Origin: BRH-c54 sp965284565
Lineage (GTDB): Bacteria; Bacteroidota; Bacteroidia; Flavobacteriales_E; Vicingaceae
Assembly: GCA_965284565.1 (NCBI GenBank)
Contig: OZ260100.1
Span: 868,001 to 932,000, forward strand
Reading direction: 5' to 3'
Length of the DNA: 64,000 nucleotides
Shown: positions 16,501 through 23,962 of the stretch, piece after piece
Layout of the letters: the number at the start of each line of letters is the position of its first letter
Numbering within the stretch: the stretch's first letter is position 1
Made by a program: the position numbers and the translations under genes
Notes under the pieces: model-generated
Databases searched by the model: none
Seen by the model: only the letters and a program-made list of their open reading frames with translations
Told to the model about the DNA's origin: nothing

Positions 16501-16750
16501 ACTCCACTCCTTTAATATTAGAAATGATTTTTTCTAAGGGTTGAGCCACTCTCGACTCTACTTCTTTTGGTGATGCTCCAGGGTAACCCACAAAGATATC
16601 TGCCATAGGCACATCAATTTGAGGCTCTTCCTCTCTTGGTATTAAAAACGAACTGTAAACACCTATTACCATGAAAACTATCATGAGCAATACTGTTAGT
16701 TTCGATTGTATAAATACTTTGGCTATTTTGCCTGCTATTCCTTCTTTCAT
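13508..16750 (-). CDS. RND efflux permease (AcrB/AcrD/AcrF family)
   Basis: A 1080-residue inner-membrane pump of full family length. TM1 is at residues ~15-35. The first periplasmic loop contains the typical PGASPKEVE segment. TM4 includes GIVVDDSII, whose paired aspartates form the proton relay of drug-type RND pumps. The second half repeats the layout with IALAGIMVRNSVLLIDF and ends with the GGTIASTVLTLLVVP helix. It uses the proton gradient to expel substrates through a tripartite complex with the adaptor and TolC-like protein encoded just upstream. Substrate unknown; the VDD motif argues against the classical CusA heavy-metal class. Confidence 0.93.
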   Translation of the reverse strand: MKEGIAGKIAKVFIQSKLTVLLMIVFMVIGVYSSFLIPREEEPQIDVPMADIFVGYPGASPKEVESRVAQPLEKIISNIKGVEYVYSTSMNEQGMIIVQFFVGEDIERSIVKLYNEINKNMDKLPEGVTMPLIKTRAIDDVPMLALTLWSENYDDFRLKQLANELTNEIEKVNDVSITKVIGGRNRQLRVVLDKDKMAELGLDFLAVTKQIQVANQQMSSGKFNKNDTEFLVSSGAFLKTVQDVEQLVIGMHNNFPVYLKQIATIADGPEIPDAYVTFGYGNATDKKEEHPSEYAAVTISVAKRKGADAMKISNVILDKVAHLQKTLIPDEVKVEVTRNYGETASHKVSELLLHLIGAIVAVTIVVMLAMGWRGGLVVFLSVPITFALTLLSYYLLDYTLNRITLFALVFVTGIVVDDSIIIAENMHRHFKMKRLPFGQAAIYAINEVGNPTILATFTVIASVLPMAFVSGLMGPYMSPMPIGASIAMILSLFVALTITPYLGFIFLREKEKRTGNEEEKAPKRMEDTFIYKLYDRFERPLIENRTKRFWFLGLTVFLLFGSMAMFFTKSVAVKMLPFDNKNEFQVVIDMPEGTTLERTLAVTQEIEQYLATRAEVVNYQGYVGTSAPITFNGLVRHYDLRGGSNNADIQVNLTDKTERSEQSHDIAKLLRPDIQQIAKKYGANVKLVEVPPGPPVLSTIVAEIYGPEYDQQIKVASEVMNILNNTQDVVDVDWMVEDDQTKFSFEVDKEKAMLYGIPTQQITHTLNTVMSEREISRLYDENATKAVGIVLTLDEKEKSTISDILQIQIANQMGQTFPLADLVKVNKEIQPKSIFRKNQKRVVYVLADMAGALESPVYAILGIDEKLKQIPLPEGYVLNELYMNQPENEDDFTVKWDGEWQITLEVFRDLGMAFMGVIFIIYILIVGWFQNFKAPMVMMVAIPLSLVGIVVGHWMLGAFFTATSFIGMIALAGIMVRNSVLLIDFVNLRIEEGVPLKQAVIEAGAIRTTPILLTAGTVVIGAFVILFDPIFQGLAISLMGGTIASTVLTLLVVPLVYYMIERKNHPSEENNTDTNEELNS

Positions 16751-16800
16751 TTTTCTTAGGTTTAATTAAAAAGTACTTTGTAATTAGTTAATTTAATGGA

Positions 16801-17877
16801 TTATTTTACAGAAATTTTAGCTCCGTTAAATAACTTTCCTGAGTGTGCTACAATGTATTTTTCATCATTGCTAATTCCAGAAAGCACTTCTATATTTTCA
16901 CCTACTTGACTGCCTAACCTTACCCAACGAAGTACTGCTGTATTTTGCTGACTAACAACATACAAACCTTTTAAATCACCTTTTTTAATGATGGCATTTT
17001 TATCTACCATTAAAGCACTTAACTGATTATCATTGTTGGTAGTAAGTTTTAGTGTAGCAAACATTCCAGAGTAAATTCCTTCTAAATTTTCTTCTAAGTT
17101 TACTCTTATTTGAAACTGTCCACCTGTGTTGCTTGCTGATTTACTAATGGCTGCAATAGTGCCTTTCACTTCTTTATTAATGGATTTAATCAATACTTTT
17201 ACTTCATTATCTGTTTTAATATTTGCAATTTCCGATTCAGGAACATTGGCAATTACTTCAAAATGATTCGGATTTTCTAATGCAATAAGCGGCATTCCCG
17301 GATTTGCCATATCGCCTTTTTTAATGAATTTATTGGTAATAACGCCATCAAAAGGAGCTTTAAGATTAGCGTAATCAAACTGTGCATCTATTTCATTTTT
17401 CATTTGCTGAGCAGCATTCAATTTCGATTTAGTCATATCGTATTGCATGGTCATATCGTCCATTTCTTTTTGCGAAATGCTTTTTTGCTCAAACAAAGTT
17501 TTAAAACGGTTGTAATTGGTTTCTACATTTTTTAAAGCTGCCGAAGCTTCGCTAATATTCGCTTCTACTTGTGCTTTTTTAGCTCTTAAATCTTCATTGG
17601 TAATAGAAAGCAGCAATTGTCCTTTGTTTACTTTTTCACCAATTTTCACATGAATTTCATCGACAAATCCCATCTGACGAGTGCTTAATGTAGCATTATT
17701 TACAGCTTCAACTTTTCCGCTAACGGTTAAACTATTACCCGTTTGTAAAATGGGTGTTGCCACCTGAACTGCCATGCCTTTTTCGGCAATAATTGTTTCT
17801 TCTTTTTCTGCACCACAACTACTAATGAATGCGATGGATATTAATGCTATAGATAAGGTGTATATTCTTTTTTTCAT
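16801..17877 (-). CDS. RND periplasmic adaptor lipoprotein (MFP)
   Basis: A 358-residue membrane-fusion protein with a lipoprotein signal (SIAFISSCG, Cys21). The two lipoyl halves flank a coiled-coil hairpin: RQMGFVDEIHVKIGEKVNKGQLL before and FDGVITNKFIKKGDMANPG after, with the helical hairpin at about residues 95-160. The beta-barrel and membrane-proximal domains follow. It links the RND permease to the outer-membrane channel. It is 50 bases before the permease gene and 42 bases after the TolC-like gene, forming a standard tripartite operon. Confidence 0.93.
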   Translation of the reverse strand: MKKRIYTLSIALISIAFISSCGAEKEETIIAEKGMAVQVATPILQTGNSLTVSGKVEAVNNATLSTRQMGFVDEIHVKIGEKVNKGQLLLSITNEDLRAKKAQVEANISEASAALKNVETNYNRFKTLFEQKSISQKEMDDMTMQYDMTKSKLNAAQQMKNEIDAQFDYANLKAPFDGVITNKFIKKGDMANPGMPLIALENPNHFEVIANVPESEIANIKTDNEVKVLIKSINKEVKGTIAAISKSASNTGGQFQIRVNLEENLEGIYSGMFATLKLTTNNDNQLSALMVDKNAIIKKGDLKGLYVVSQQNTAVLRWVRLGSQVGENIEVLSGISNDEKYIVAHSGKLFNGAKISVK

Positions 17878-17919
17878 GGTATGTTGATTTTTTATATATG
17901 GTTATATTTTAGACTGATT

Positions 17920-19239
17920 TTATTTAGTTAAAAACTTGAGATAAGCTTGTGTCAAATTATATTGAAAAATGCTTTGATAGTAAGCCAATTGCTTTTCTGA
18001 AAACTGCGTTTCTGCCATTAGCAAATCGGAAGTTTTTTCTAAGCCTTGATTAAATCTGTTGGTTTTTATCCTCAACACTTCTTTGGCTTGCTCCATCGAT
18101 TTTTTGGCTAACTCCATTTGGCTTTGAGCATCAATTAATGAACGATTCATTTGATTGATTTCTACCTGACTTTTAGCTAAATACTGCTCATATTCTAATT
18201 TAGATTGTTGATATTGGGCAGCTGTTTTTTGCCATTTCCCTGCATTTTTTCCACCTTGAAACAAATCCCATTTTAGTTGAGCTCCAACAAAATAACTATT
18301 AGCATTTGTTCCAAAAACTTGGTCGTCAAACAATTCGTAATTTCCAAAAGCATTTAGTCGAGGTACAAAAGCCATTTTAGAAGCGTTGCTCATTTTTTTA
18401 TAGGCATTGGTAGAAAGTTCCATGGCTTTGATGTCCGAACGATTCTTAAGTGCATCAGCAGAAGTATTAGTAGTTTCTAAAGTAATGCTTGCTTCTAACT
18501 CATCGGCAGGCTCAATAATATTATCAGAGTTTGTTCCCATTAAGTAATGAATAAAGTCTGAGGTATTTTTTACTGCACTTTTTGCCTGTGCCAACTGGTT
18601 TTCAATTTCATTTACACGGATTTCAACTAACAACAAATCGCTTTCTTGAATAATTTGCTGCTCATAAAAGTTGGTAACTACTTTTTTAGTTTCTTGTGCT
18701 GTAGTATTTGCTTTTTCTAAGACTTTTACTGCTTCATTAGCCACTTGCAATTGCATGTAAGCTTTTTGTACTTCTATTAATAAGGCATCTTGTTTAAAAG
18801 CATTTTGCAATTCAATTGCGTCCATTTTGCTTTTAGCTGCCTGACGATAATACATACCATCTACATTAATTAATGGCTGCTCTACCTGAAAAGTAGTAGT
18901 GTAGTTTTCAATAGCATCAGGGTTATTAAGGTTGTTGATGTCAAAATCTTGCATGGTAAAATTCCCTTGATTTAATTTTGCACCAAAAGCATATACAGGA
19001 TTATTGGTTTTAAATCCGGTATGCGATATGCTTAAATTGGGCAGCAAAACCGAGTTGGTTTGGCGATATTCGGCACGAGCTTCAATAAATTGTTGTTGGG
19101 TAATTTTTAATTGATGGTTGTTTTCTATCACCTTGGCTTCAATTTCTTGTAAAGAAATTTTTTGAGTGCTTTGTGCTACCAATGTAGTACTTGCCAACAA
19201 ACCGATTAAGGCAAGTGCAACTATTTTTTTTCTCTTCAT
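17920..19239 (-). CDS. TolC-family outer-membrane efflux protein
   Basis: A 439-residue TolC/OEP protein with an N-terminal signal peptide (KIVALALIGLLASTTLVAQ). Two homologous helical repeats are seen: the first with LEKANTTAQETKKVV, the second with MEQAKEVLRIKTNRFNQGLEKTSDLL, the classic end-of-repeat motif. It ends in QAYLKFLTK. It forms the outer-membrane channel of the efflux system and is the first gene of the operon, preceded by a -7 box at 19266-19273. Confidence 0.92.
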   Translation of the reverse strand: MKRKKIVALALIGLLASTTLVAQSTQKISLQEIEAKVIENNHQLKITQQQFIEARAEYRQTNSVLLPNLSISHTGFKTNNPVYAFGAKLNQGNFTMQDFDINNLNNPDAIENYTTTFQVEQPLINVDGMYYRQAAKSKMDAIELQNAFKQDALLIEVQKAYMQLQVANEAVKVLEKANTTAQETKKVVTNFYEQQIIQESDLLLVEIRVNEIENQLAQAKSAVKNTSDFIHYLMGTNSDNIIEPADELEASITLETTNTSADALKNRSDIKAMELSTNAYKKMSNASKMAFVPRLNAFGNYELFDDQVFGTNANSYFVGAQLKWDLFQGGKNAGKWQKTAAQYQQSKLEYEQYLAKSQVEINQMNRSLIDAQSQMELAKKSMEQAKEVLRIKTNRFNQGLEKTSDLLMAETQFSEKQLAYYQSIFQYNLTQAYLKFLTK

Positions 19240-19265
19240 GTGTCTAAGTAATTTTTTTGTTGGTG

Positions 19266-19273
19266 CAAAAGTA
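19266..19273 (-). promoter_or_regulatory. putative -7 box of the efflux operon (TACTTTTG)
   Basis: Read leftward it is TACTTTTG, matching TAnnTTTG, 26 bases before the tolC-like start codon. No exact -33 TTTG was seen at normal spacing. Confidence 0.5.
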
Positions 19274-19346
19274 CCTTGCCTCCAACCCTAAAGTCAGCTA
19301 CTTTTGTTACATAAGGAAAATTAGATGTGAAATGAGGAGGAATTGT

Positions 19347-19354
19347 TATATTTG
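19347..19354 (+). promoter_or_regulatory. putative -7 box (TATATTTG)
   Basis: TATATTTG matches the -7 consensus and lies 21 bases before the start of the exported 218-residue protein. There is no clear -33 element. Confidence 0.45.
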
Positions 19355-19375
19355 GAAAGAGTTTAATAAAGTGAA

Positions 19376-20032
19376 ATGAAGAATTTTTTATTGATATTAA
19401 TTTTGATATCCAATTTTGTATTTGGACAAACTAATTGTTACTTAAAACTAGTAGATTCTTATTCATTGAACAATGTCCAACTGGACAATTATATTAAAAT
19501 AAGTAATGCCGATTTTTCTTTAGATACAATTAATGATATAGTTTTAATTGAAAAAATTAGGGGGAATAATCTGGAAATTTTAATTGATGGTTATAACTTA
19601 TATACTGAAAAAATAAAGTTCAAAAACTACAAAAACGACACAGTAGTTAGGCAATTGGTTCCAAATGATTCAATTATTTCAATTCGATTTAAAGAGATGT
19701 GGGATACTAATAATGTTGTAAGAGATACATTATTCTTTAATAATTTAAAAGAGTTAAAAATTCATATTTTTTCATACCTCAATTACTTAACTGAGATAAG
19801 TAAATACTGTGATAACGGTTTATGCGACTATTCAAACACTTATAAATACCAACTTGAGTTTGAAGTAAAAAATTCAGTCTATGTAATTAGTAAAATTGAA
19901 AAACAACAACCAAGTGTTTATAAATGTGATGAGCTTGAAAAATATTTAAACATATTCCCCAACATTTTTCCAAAATTTTTGTTGAAAGGAAAGAAAGAAA
20001 AAATTAGTATCTCTTTTACAATGAAACTTTAA
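19376..20032 (+). CDS. hypothetical exported protein
   Basis: A 218-residue protein with a type I signal peptide (MKNFLLILILISNFVFGQ, cleavage after Gly17 or Gln18). The early part (CYLKLVDSYSLNNVQLDN) and the strand-rich middle suggest a beta-sandwich such as a carboxypeptidase-regulatory-like domain. It stands alone between the efflux operon (divergent) and a convergent gene that ends 11 bases away. Function unknown. Confidence 0.7.
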   Translation: MKNFLLILILISNFVFGQTNCYLKLVDSYSLNNVQLDNYIKISNADFSLDTINDIVLIEKIRGNNLEILIDGYNLYTEKIKFKNYKNDTVVRQLVPNDSIISIRFKEMWDTNNVVRDTLFFNNLKELKIHIFSYLNYLTEISKYCDNGLCDYSNTYKYQLEFEVKNSVYVISKIEKQQPSVYKCDELEKYLNIFPNIFPKFLLKGKKEKISISFTMKL

Positions 20033-20043
20033 AGAATTAACTC

Positions 20044-20409
20044 TTAATTCAAGTCCAATTCTTTTTCCATCATTTTTTTGAAGGCTTCTCTATCTTTTAT
20101 ACGTTGTACTTTAACGTTTTCCATGGCTTTTTTAATCAGCACTTCTCTATCGTCAGTATCAACAATTTTACCAGGTTTTTCAATTTTCATATCTTGGGTA
20201 ATGCCAATTTCTTCTAAGATTTCATCAATAAAAGAAATTTTATCTAAGCCAAAATAAATTCGAATAAGTTCTTTGTGTTTGTTGGCTATAAGCAAATCCT
20301 GAATACGCAATTCTTTTATATCTTGATACCCAAAACCCAACTTAGATTTTTTGGTTAAAATCCTAAGATTAACACTGTAACTTCCTTTAAACTTATCACT
20401 TAAATCCAC
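20044..20409 (-). CDS. conserved hypothetical protein
   Basis: A 121-residue cytosolic protein beginning MDLSDKFKGSYSVNLR. The pattern (basic N-terminus, IQDLLIANKHKELIRIYF, then FIDEILEEIGI) is reminiscent of short proteins conserved in marine Bacteroidota, but I know no function. It ends in a charged helix (DREAFKKMMEKELDLN). It is 29 bases downstream of the CCC-motif gene and may be in the same transcript. Confidence 0.6.
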   Translation of the reverse strand: MDLSDKFKGSYSVNLRILTKKSKLGFGYQDIKELRIQDLLIANKHKELIRIYFGLDKISFIDEILEEIGITQDMKIEKPGKIVDTDDREVLIKKAMENVKVQRIKDREAFKKMMEKELDLN

Positions 20410-20438
20410 AACACAACAATTTTAATTAGTAAGAAAAA

Positions 20439-20789
20439 TTAATACGGCTGTTGCATCATATCAGACCATGGAAGGACTGAAGTAAATACAAAGCCGAAAA
20501 ACGCAAGATAAGCAAGTATTAATAAGAAAAACATGCCTGATAAACACAAGCCAATAATTCCACAAACTTTTCCTGCTTTTACATTGTTATAAGAACCTAT
20601 GGTATAATTTTGAGGCGAACTCTTATATAATTTATTAGCTTTTGAAGCTAATACCACAGATAGAATACCGAAAACTAACCCTAAAAACCCATAACAAAAG
20701 CAAAATACTATTGATAAAATCCCAAAAACAAGTACTAAAGTAGCATTTGGTAGTTCTTGTTGGATATTAGGTTGATGAGTAGTTTCCAT
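20439..20789 (-). CDS. CCC-motif membrane protein
   Basis: A 116-residue protein with two long hydrophobic regions. The first holds LVFGILSIVFCFCYGFLGLV and the second GKVCGIIGLCLSGMFFLLI, matching the Bacteroidota 'CCC motif membrane protein' family (DUF4190-like). A short Q/P-rich N-terminus precedes TM1, and the tail is QQPY. The family is usually found next to CD225/interferon-induced-TM-like or DUF2752 genes, which are absent here. Role unknown. Confidence 0.8.
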   Translation of the reverse strand: METTHQPNIQQELPNATLVLVFGILSIVFCFCYGFLGLVFGILSVVLASKANKLYKSSPQNYTIGSYNNVKAGKVCGIIGLCLSGMFFLLILAYLAFFGFVFTSVLPWSDMMQQPY

Positions 20790-20844
20790 GGGGCAAAGGT
20801 ATTAAAAAAAGCTTGATTATTGAGTTTACTTGCTGATAAGTTGT

Positions 20845-21213
20845 TTAAATCTTTTCTTTAATCAGTAAAAAATAAATGAGTGCTACCCCTACCAACACAC
20901 TTATAAGTATATTAGCAATAGCCCACATTAGATTTCCTTGTTTTAAAAGTGCTACTGTTTCATAGCTAAAAGTAGAGAACGTACTAAATCCACCACAAAA
21001 GCCTGTAATAATAACCAACTTGGCTAACGAGTTCTCTGAAAATTTCCCGTTAAAATACACCAAAGTAAGTGCTAATATAACACAGCTTATTATGTTTGAT
21101 ATAAATGTTCCCAAAGGAAAGTTGGTTGCTGCCATAAGTGTTGCTTTAGAAATCCCATAGCGACAAAGTGTGCCTAAACCACCCGCAAAAAATAAAAGTG
21201 CTATTTGTACCAT
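20845..21213 (-). CDS. crcB: fluoride channel FluC/CrcB
   Basis: A 122-residue four-helix membrane protein. Signature motifs are present: GGLGTLCRYGIS near the start, FPLGTFISN (the GTLxxN motif that lines the pore), and GFCGGFSTFSTFSYE, the Phe-box/central sodium-site segment. It assembles as an antiparallel dimer that exports F- and protects against fluoride. It overlaps the PAP2 gene by one base (TAATG), indicating coupled translation. No fluoride riboswitch was seen upstream of the operon. Confidence 0.93.
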   Translation of the reverse strand: MVQIALLFFAGGLGTLCRYGISKATLMAATNFPLGTFISNIISCVILALTLVYFNGKFSENSLAKLVIITGFCGGFSTFSTFSYETVALLKQGNLMWAIANILISVLVGVALIYFLLIKEKI

Positions 21214-21863
21214 TATATGTCCATTTTTAGGTTAAGCTTACTATTCAATTTTTTTAGTAAAAAAGCAACAAACAAGCCTATAACAATACCTAAAACTCCT
21301 CCAACAACAATATCAGCAGGATAATGAACTCCCAAATAAATTCTGCTGTAAGAAACTACTGCTGCCCATATAAGCATCCATAGTAACATTTTTGGAAAGT
21401 GCTTTTTTAAAACAATACCTAAATAGGTGGCTAATGCAAAAGTATTGGCAGCGTGCGATGATACAAAACCGTACTTTCCACCACATCCATCAACTAAATG
21501 TACCAAATGAGAAATGTCTAAATTATGGCACGGTCTGTATCGCATAAAAACCTCTTTAAACCAATAAACAGATATTTTATCGCTTAAAAATATTAATGCA
21601 ACTAGAGCCAAAGCAAAATAAATTATTTTCCATTTAAGTTTTAATGTTGCAATAACAAACAACAATGCATAAAGCGGTATCCAAAAAAATTTGCCAGAAA
21701 AATATTCGAAAACAACATCAAAAAAAGGAGAATGTATTCCATTGAGGAATAAAAATAGTTGGGTATCTATATCTTTTATAAATTCTATGATAACAATGCT
21801 TTTAGCGGCTAAATTAATAAAATTGTTTAGAAGGGTGAAATACATAAAATTATGTTTCCACAA
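21213..21863 (-). CDS. PAP2-family phosphatase
   Basis: A 216-residue membrane phosphatase. The three PAP2 motifs are readable: KEVFMRYRPCH (K-x6-RP), SSHAANTFA (PSGH equivalent, with catalytic His), and SRIYLGVHYPADI (SRxxxxxHxxxD). About five to six membrane helices are present. It probably dephosphorylates undecaprenyl pyrophosphate or phosphatidic acid lipids. The annotated N-terminus (MWKHNFMYF...) may be overlong; translation could start at an internal codon nearer IEFIKDIDTQ. Confidence 0.88.
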   Translation of the reverse strand: MWKHNFMYFTLLNNFINLAAKSIVIIEFIKDIDTQLFLFLNGIHSPFFDVVFEYFSGKFFWIPLYALLFVIATLKLKWKIIYFALALVALIFLSDKISVYWFKEVFMRYRPCHNLDISHLVHLVDGCGGKYGFVSSHAANTFALATYLGIVLKKHFPKMLLWMLIWAAVVSYSRIYLGVHYPADIVVGGVLGIVIGLFVAFLLKKLNSKLNLKMDI

Positions 21864-21873
21864 CTAAAATTAT

Positions 21874-23082
21874 TTAAAATGCTTTCCTAAGTTTTAAAAA
21901 CAAAACACTTAACAAAAACAAAAATACCCCTCCACCAATAAGTGCACTAAACACAAACAAACTATTATGATAAAAGCTTATTTCGCCTAAGTTGAAATAG
22001 TACATTGCTCCCTGTAAAAACAAATAAACTTCACTTAATACAAATCCTAGAATAAATAAGCCTAATCCAACTCGGGCAATCCATTTGTTTTGATTAAAAA
22101 CACCTTCTAACGACAGAAAAAGCAGTAAAGCTCCACTAATTACTCCAAGCATGAGCAAGTGTATAAAACCAATCACTAAGTTTCTTATTTGTATGGAAGC
22201 TTCATTTACATCGGGGAAAACCGAGAGCGATTGAAATAGTACTTTTATAATCATTGAAATAAGAATAAAAAATACCAAGCTTTTAATATAAAGTGTAGCT
22301 GATGATAAAAAGGTGCTTAATGGTTTTTTTAGAACAACAATAAGATGATAAAATCCTATTAGTTGAAAAACAACTCCCAAACTGTTTATGATATTTAATG
22401 TCGGTAGCTTAATAAACCAACTTATGGGTAAAGCTAGTGTAAAAACTACCGATAAAATTAACCAACCCAACGCTTTTTTTAAATGTTGATTTTTTTCGAT
22501 TGGATGATTAGTTAGGAACTTGATAAATAAACCAATAACGCCAAAAACAAACCAGCCATTAAACTGAAAGTGTAAAAAAGTTTGAATAGCAATGCTGTAA
22601 GCATCAGAGTTTTTTCCAAATAGCACAATGGAAATAGGCAGACACCAAATGCCAATAGTAGAGATAACCATAAACCACAATGCAGCACGAATAAATTGTT
22701 TATCGATGGAGTTAAATGGTTTCAGATCTTTTAAAATTAACTTTACAAAAAAGTACGAGGCAAAAATATGTAAAGATGAAAACACTATTGAAAATGCAGC
22801 ATATCCTTGAAAAGGAAAGCTAAACAACATGCCTATTACAGCAAATTGGGTAATAAAAAATAAGTAATGATAAATTTTTCTGATGTTGGATAAAAAGCGG
22901 TAAACAATAAAGCTATACAACATCAGATAAAGCCATCCCAACATGGCAATATGCGAATGAGCATGAGTTAAAAACCTGAAATTAAAATCTATTTCGCCAA
23001 TAAAAGCATAGCGTAACACTAAGCCTAATATGCTTGCAATTAAAAAATTAATTAAACACGTTATGATCCAAGATTTAGGCAT
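21874..23082 (-). CDS. heme-copper-oxidase subunit I-like membrane protein
   Basis: A 402-residue protein with about 11-12 membrane helices. HAHSHIAMLGWLYL (helix 2), FLHFQFNGWFVFG (middle) and FIHLLMLGVISGA (late) have histidines positioned like the heme and copper ligands of cbb3-type/NorB subunit I. The family is shorter than true CcoN, and the full six-histidine set cannot be confirmed by eye. Such proteins are common in Bacteroidota and are usually left hypothetical. It ends 10 bases before the PAP2 gene. Heme binding is inference. Confidence 0.65.
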   Translation of the reverse strand: MPKSWIITCLINFLIASILGLVLRYAFIGEIDFNFRFLTHAHSHIAMLGWLYLMLYSFIVYRFLSNIRKIYHYLFFITQFAVIGMLFSFPFQGYAAFSIVFSSLHIFASYFFVKLILKDLKPFNSIDKQFIRAALWFMVISTIGIWCLPISIVLFGKNSDAYSIAIQTFLHFQFNGWFVFGVIGLFIKFLTNHPIEKNQHLKKALGWLILSVVFTLALPISWFIKLPTLNIINSLGVVFQLIGFYHLIVVLKKPLSTFLSSATLYIKSLVFFILISMIIKVLFQSLSVFPDVNEASIQIRNLVIGFIHLLMLGVISGALLLFLSLEGVFNQNKWIARVGLGLFILGFVLSEVYLFLQGAMYYFNLGEISFYHNSLFVFSALIGGGVFLFLLSVLFLKLRKAF

Positions 23083-23092
23083 TGCTTTGGAA

Positions 23093-23138
23093 AATAAAAA
23101 AGCAGATAACCGAATGAATATATCGAGTTATCTGCTTT
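23093..23138 (-). terminator. terminator of the sdh operon
   Basis: A 12-bp stem, AAAGCAGATAAC (23099-23110) with GTTATCTGCTTT (23127-23138), lies 18 bases downstream of the sdhB stop. Read leftward it runs into TTTTTTATTTT. It separates sdhCAB from the oxidase-like gene. Confidence 0.88.
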
Positions 23139-23155
23139 CGTTAGTATTATAATAG

Positions 23156-23908
23156 TTACTTTTCAGAAACAACAGAAGCTTTTAAATACTCTCTGTTCAT
23201 TCTAGCAATAAATTCCAATGAAATTCCTTTCGGACACTCTACTTCACAAGCTCCTGTATTGGTACAGTTACCAAACCCTTCTTTATCCATTTGTTCTACC
23301 ATGTTTAATGCACGCTCTTTTCTTTCTATTTGTCCTTGAGGAAGGTAAGAATACTGAGAAACTTTTGCAGCAACAAACAACATTGCCGATGAGTTTTTAC
23401 AAGAAGCTACACAAGCTCCACAACCAATACAAGTTGCAGCATCCATAGCTTTATCTGCATCTGGTTTAGGAATAGGAAGTGCGTTTGCGTCTTGTGTATT
23501 TCCTGAAGTATTTACAGAAATAAAACCTCCTGCATGTTGAATTCTATCAAAAGAACTTCTATCCACAACTAAATCTTTTATTACAGGAAAAGCCTTAGAA
23601 CGGAAAGGTTCAATGTAGATGGTATCTCCATCTTTAAACATTCTCATGTGTAGTTGACAAGTAGTTACGCCTCTATCCGGACCATGAGCTTCACCATTAA
23701 TGTATAAAGAACACATACCACAAATTCCTTCTCTACAATCGTGATCGAATGCAACAGGCTCTTTACCTTCGTTTACTAAGTTTTCGTTTAACACATCCAA
23801 CATTTCTAAAAATGAAGAATGTTCTGAGATATCTTTTATAGGATATGTTTCCATTTTTCCCTCAGACTTTGCGTCTTTCTGACGCCATATTTTTAGTGTT
23901 AAATCCAT
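23156..23908 (-). CDS. sdhB: succinate dehydrogenase iron-sulfur subunit
   Basis: A 250-residue SdhB/FrdB. The [2Fe-2S] ligands appear in CREGICGMCSLYINGEAHGP and the later C (TTCQLHM); the ferredoxin-type clusters appear in CIGCGACVASCKNSSA and CTNTGACEVECPKGI. It passes electrons from SdhA's FAD toward the quinone site in SdhC. It follows sdhA by 54 bases and is the last gene of the operon. The motif spacing is that of the type B (single-cytochrome, diheme) complexes of Bacteroidota. Confidence 0.96.
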   Translation of the reverse strand: MDLTLKIWRQKDAKSEGKMETYPIKDISEHSSFLEMLDVLNENLVNEGKEPVAFDHDCREGICGMCSLYINGEAHGPDRGVTTCQLHMRMFKDGDTIYIEPFRSKAFPVIKDLVVDRSSFDRIQHAGGFISVNTSGNTQDANALPIPKPDADKAMDAATCIGCGACVASCKNSSAMLFVAAKVSQYSYLPQGQIERKERALNMVEQMDKEGFGNCTNTGACEVECPKGISLEFIARMNREYLKASVVSEK

Positions 23909-23962
23909 TGGTTTCCAATTTTAAAATTGAACAATTTACTAATTAACAAATTGTTACATTGA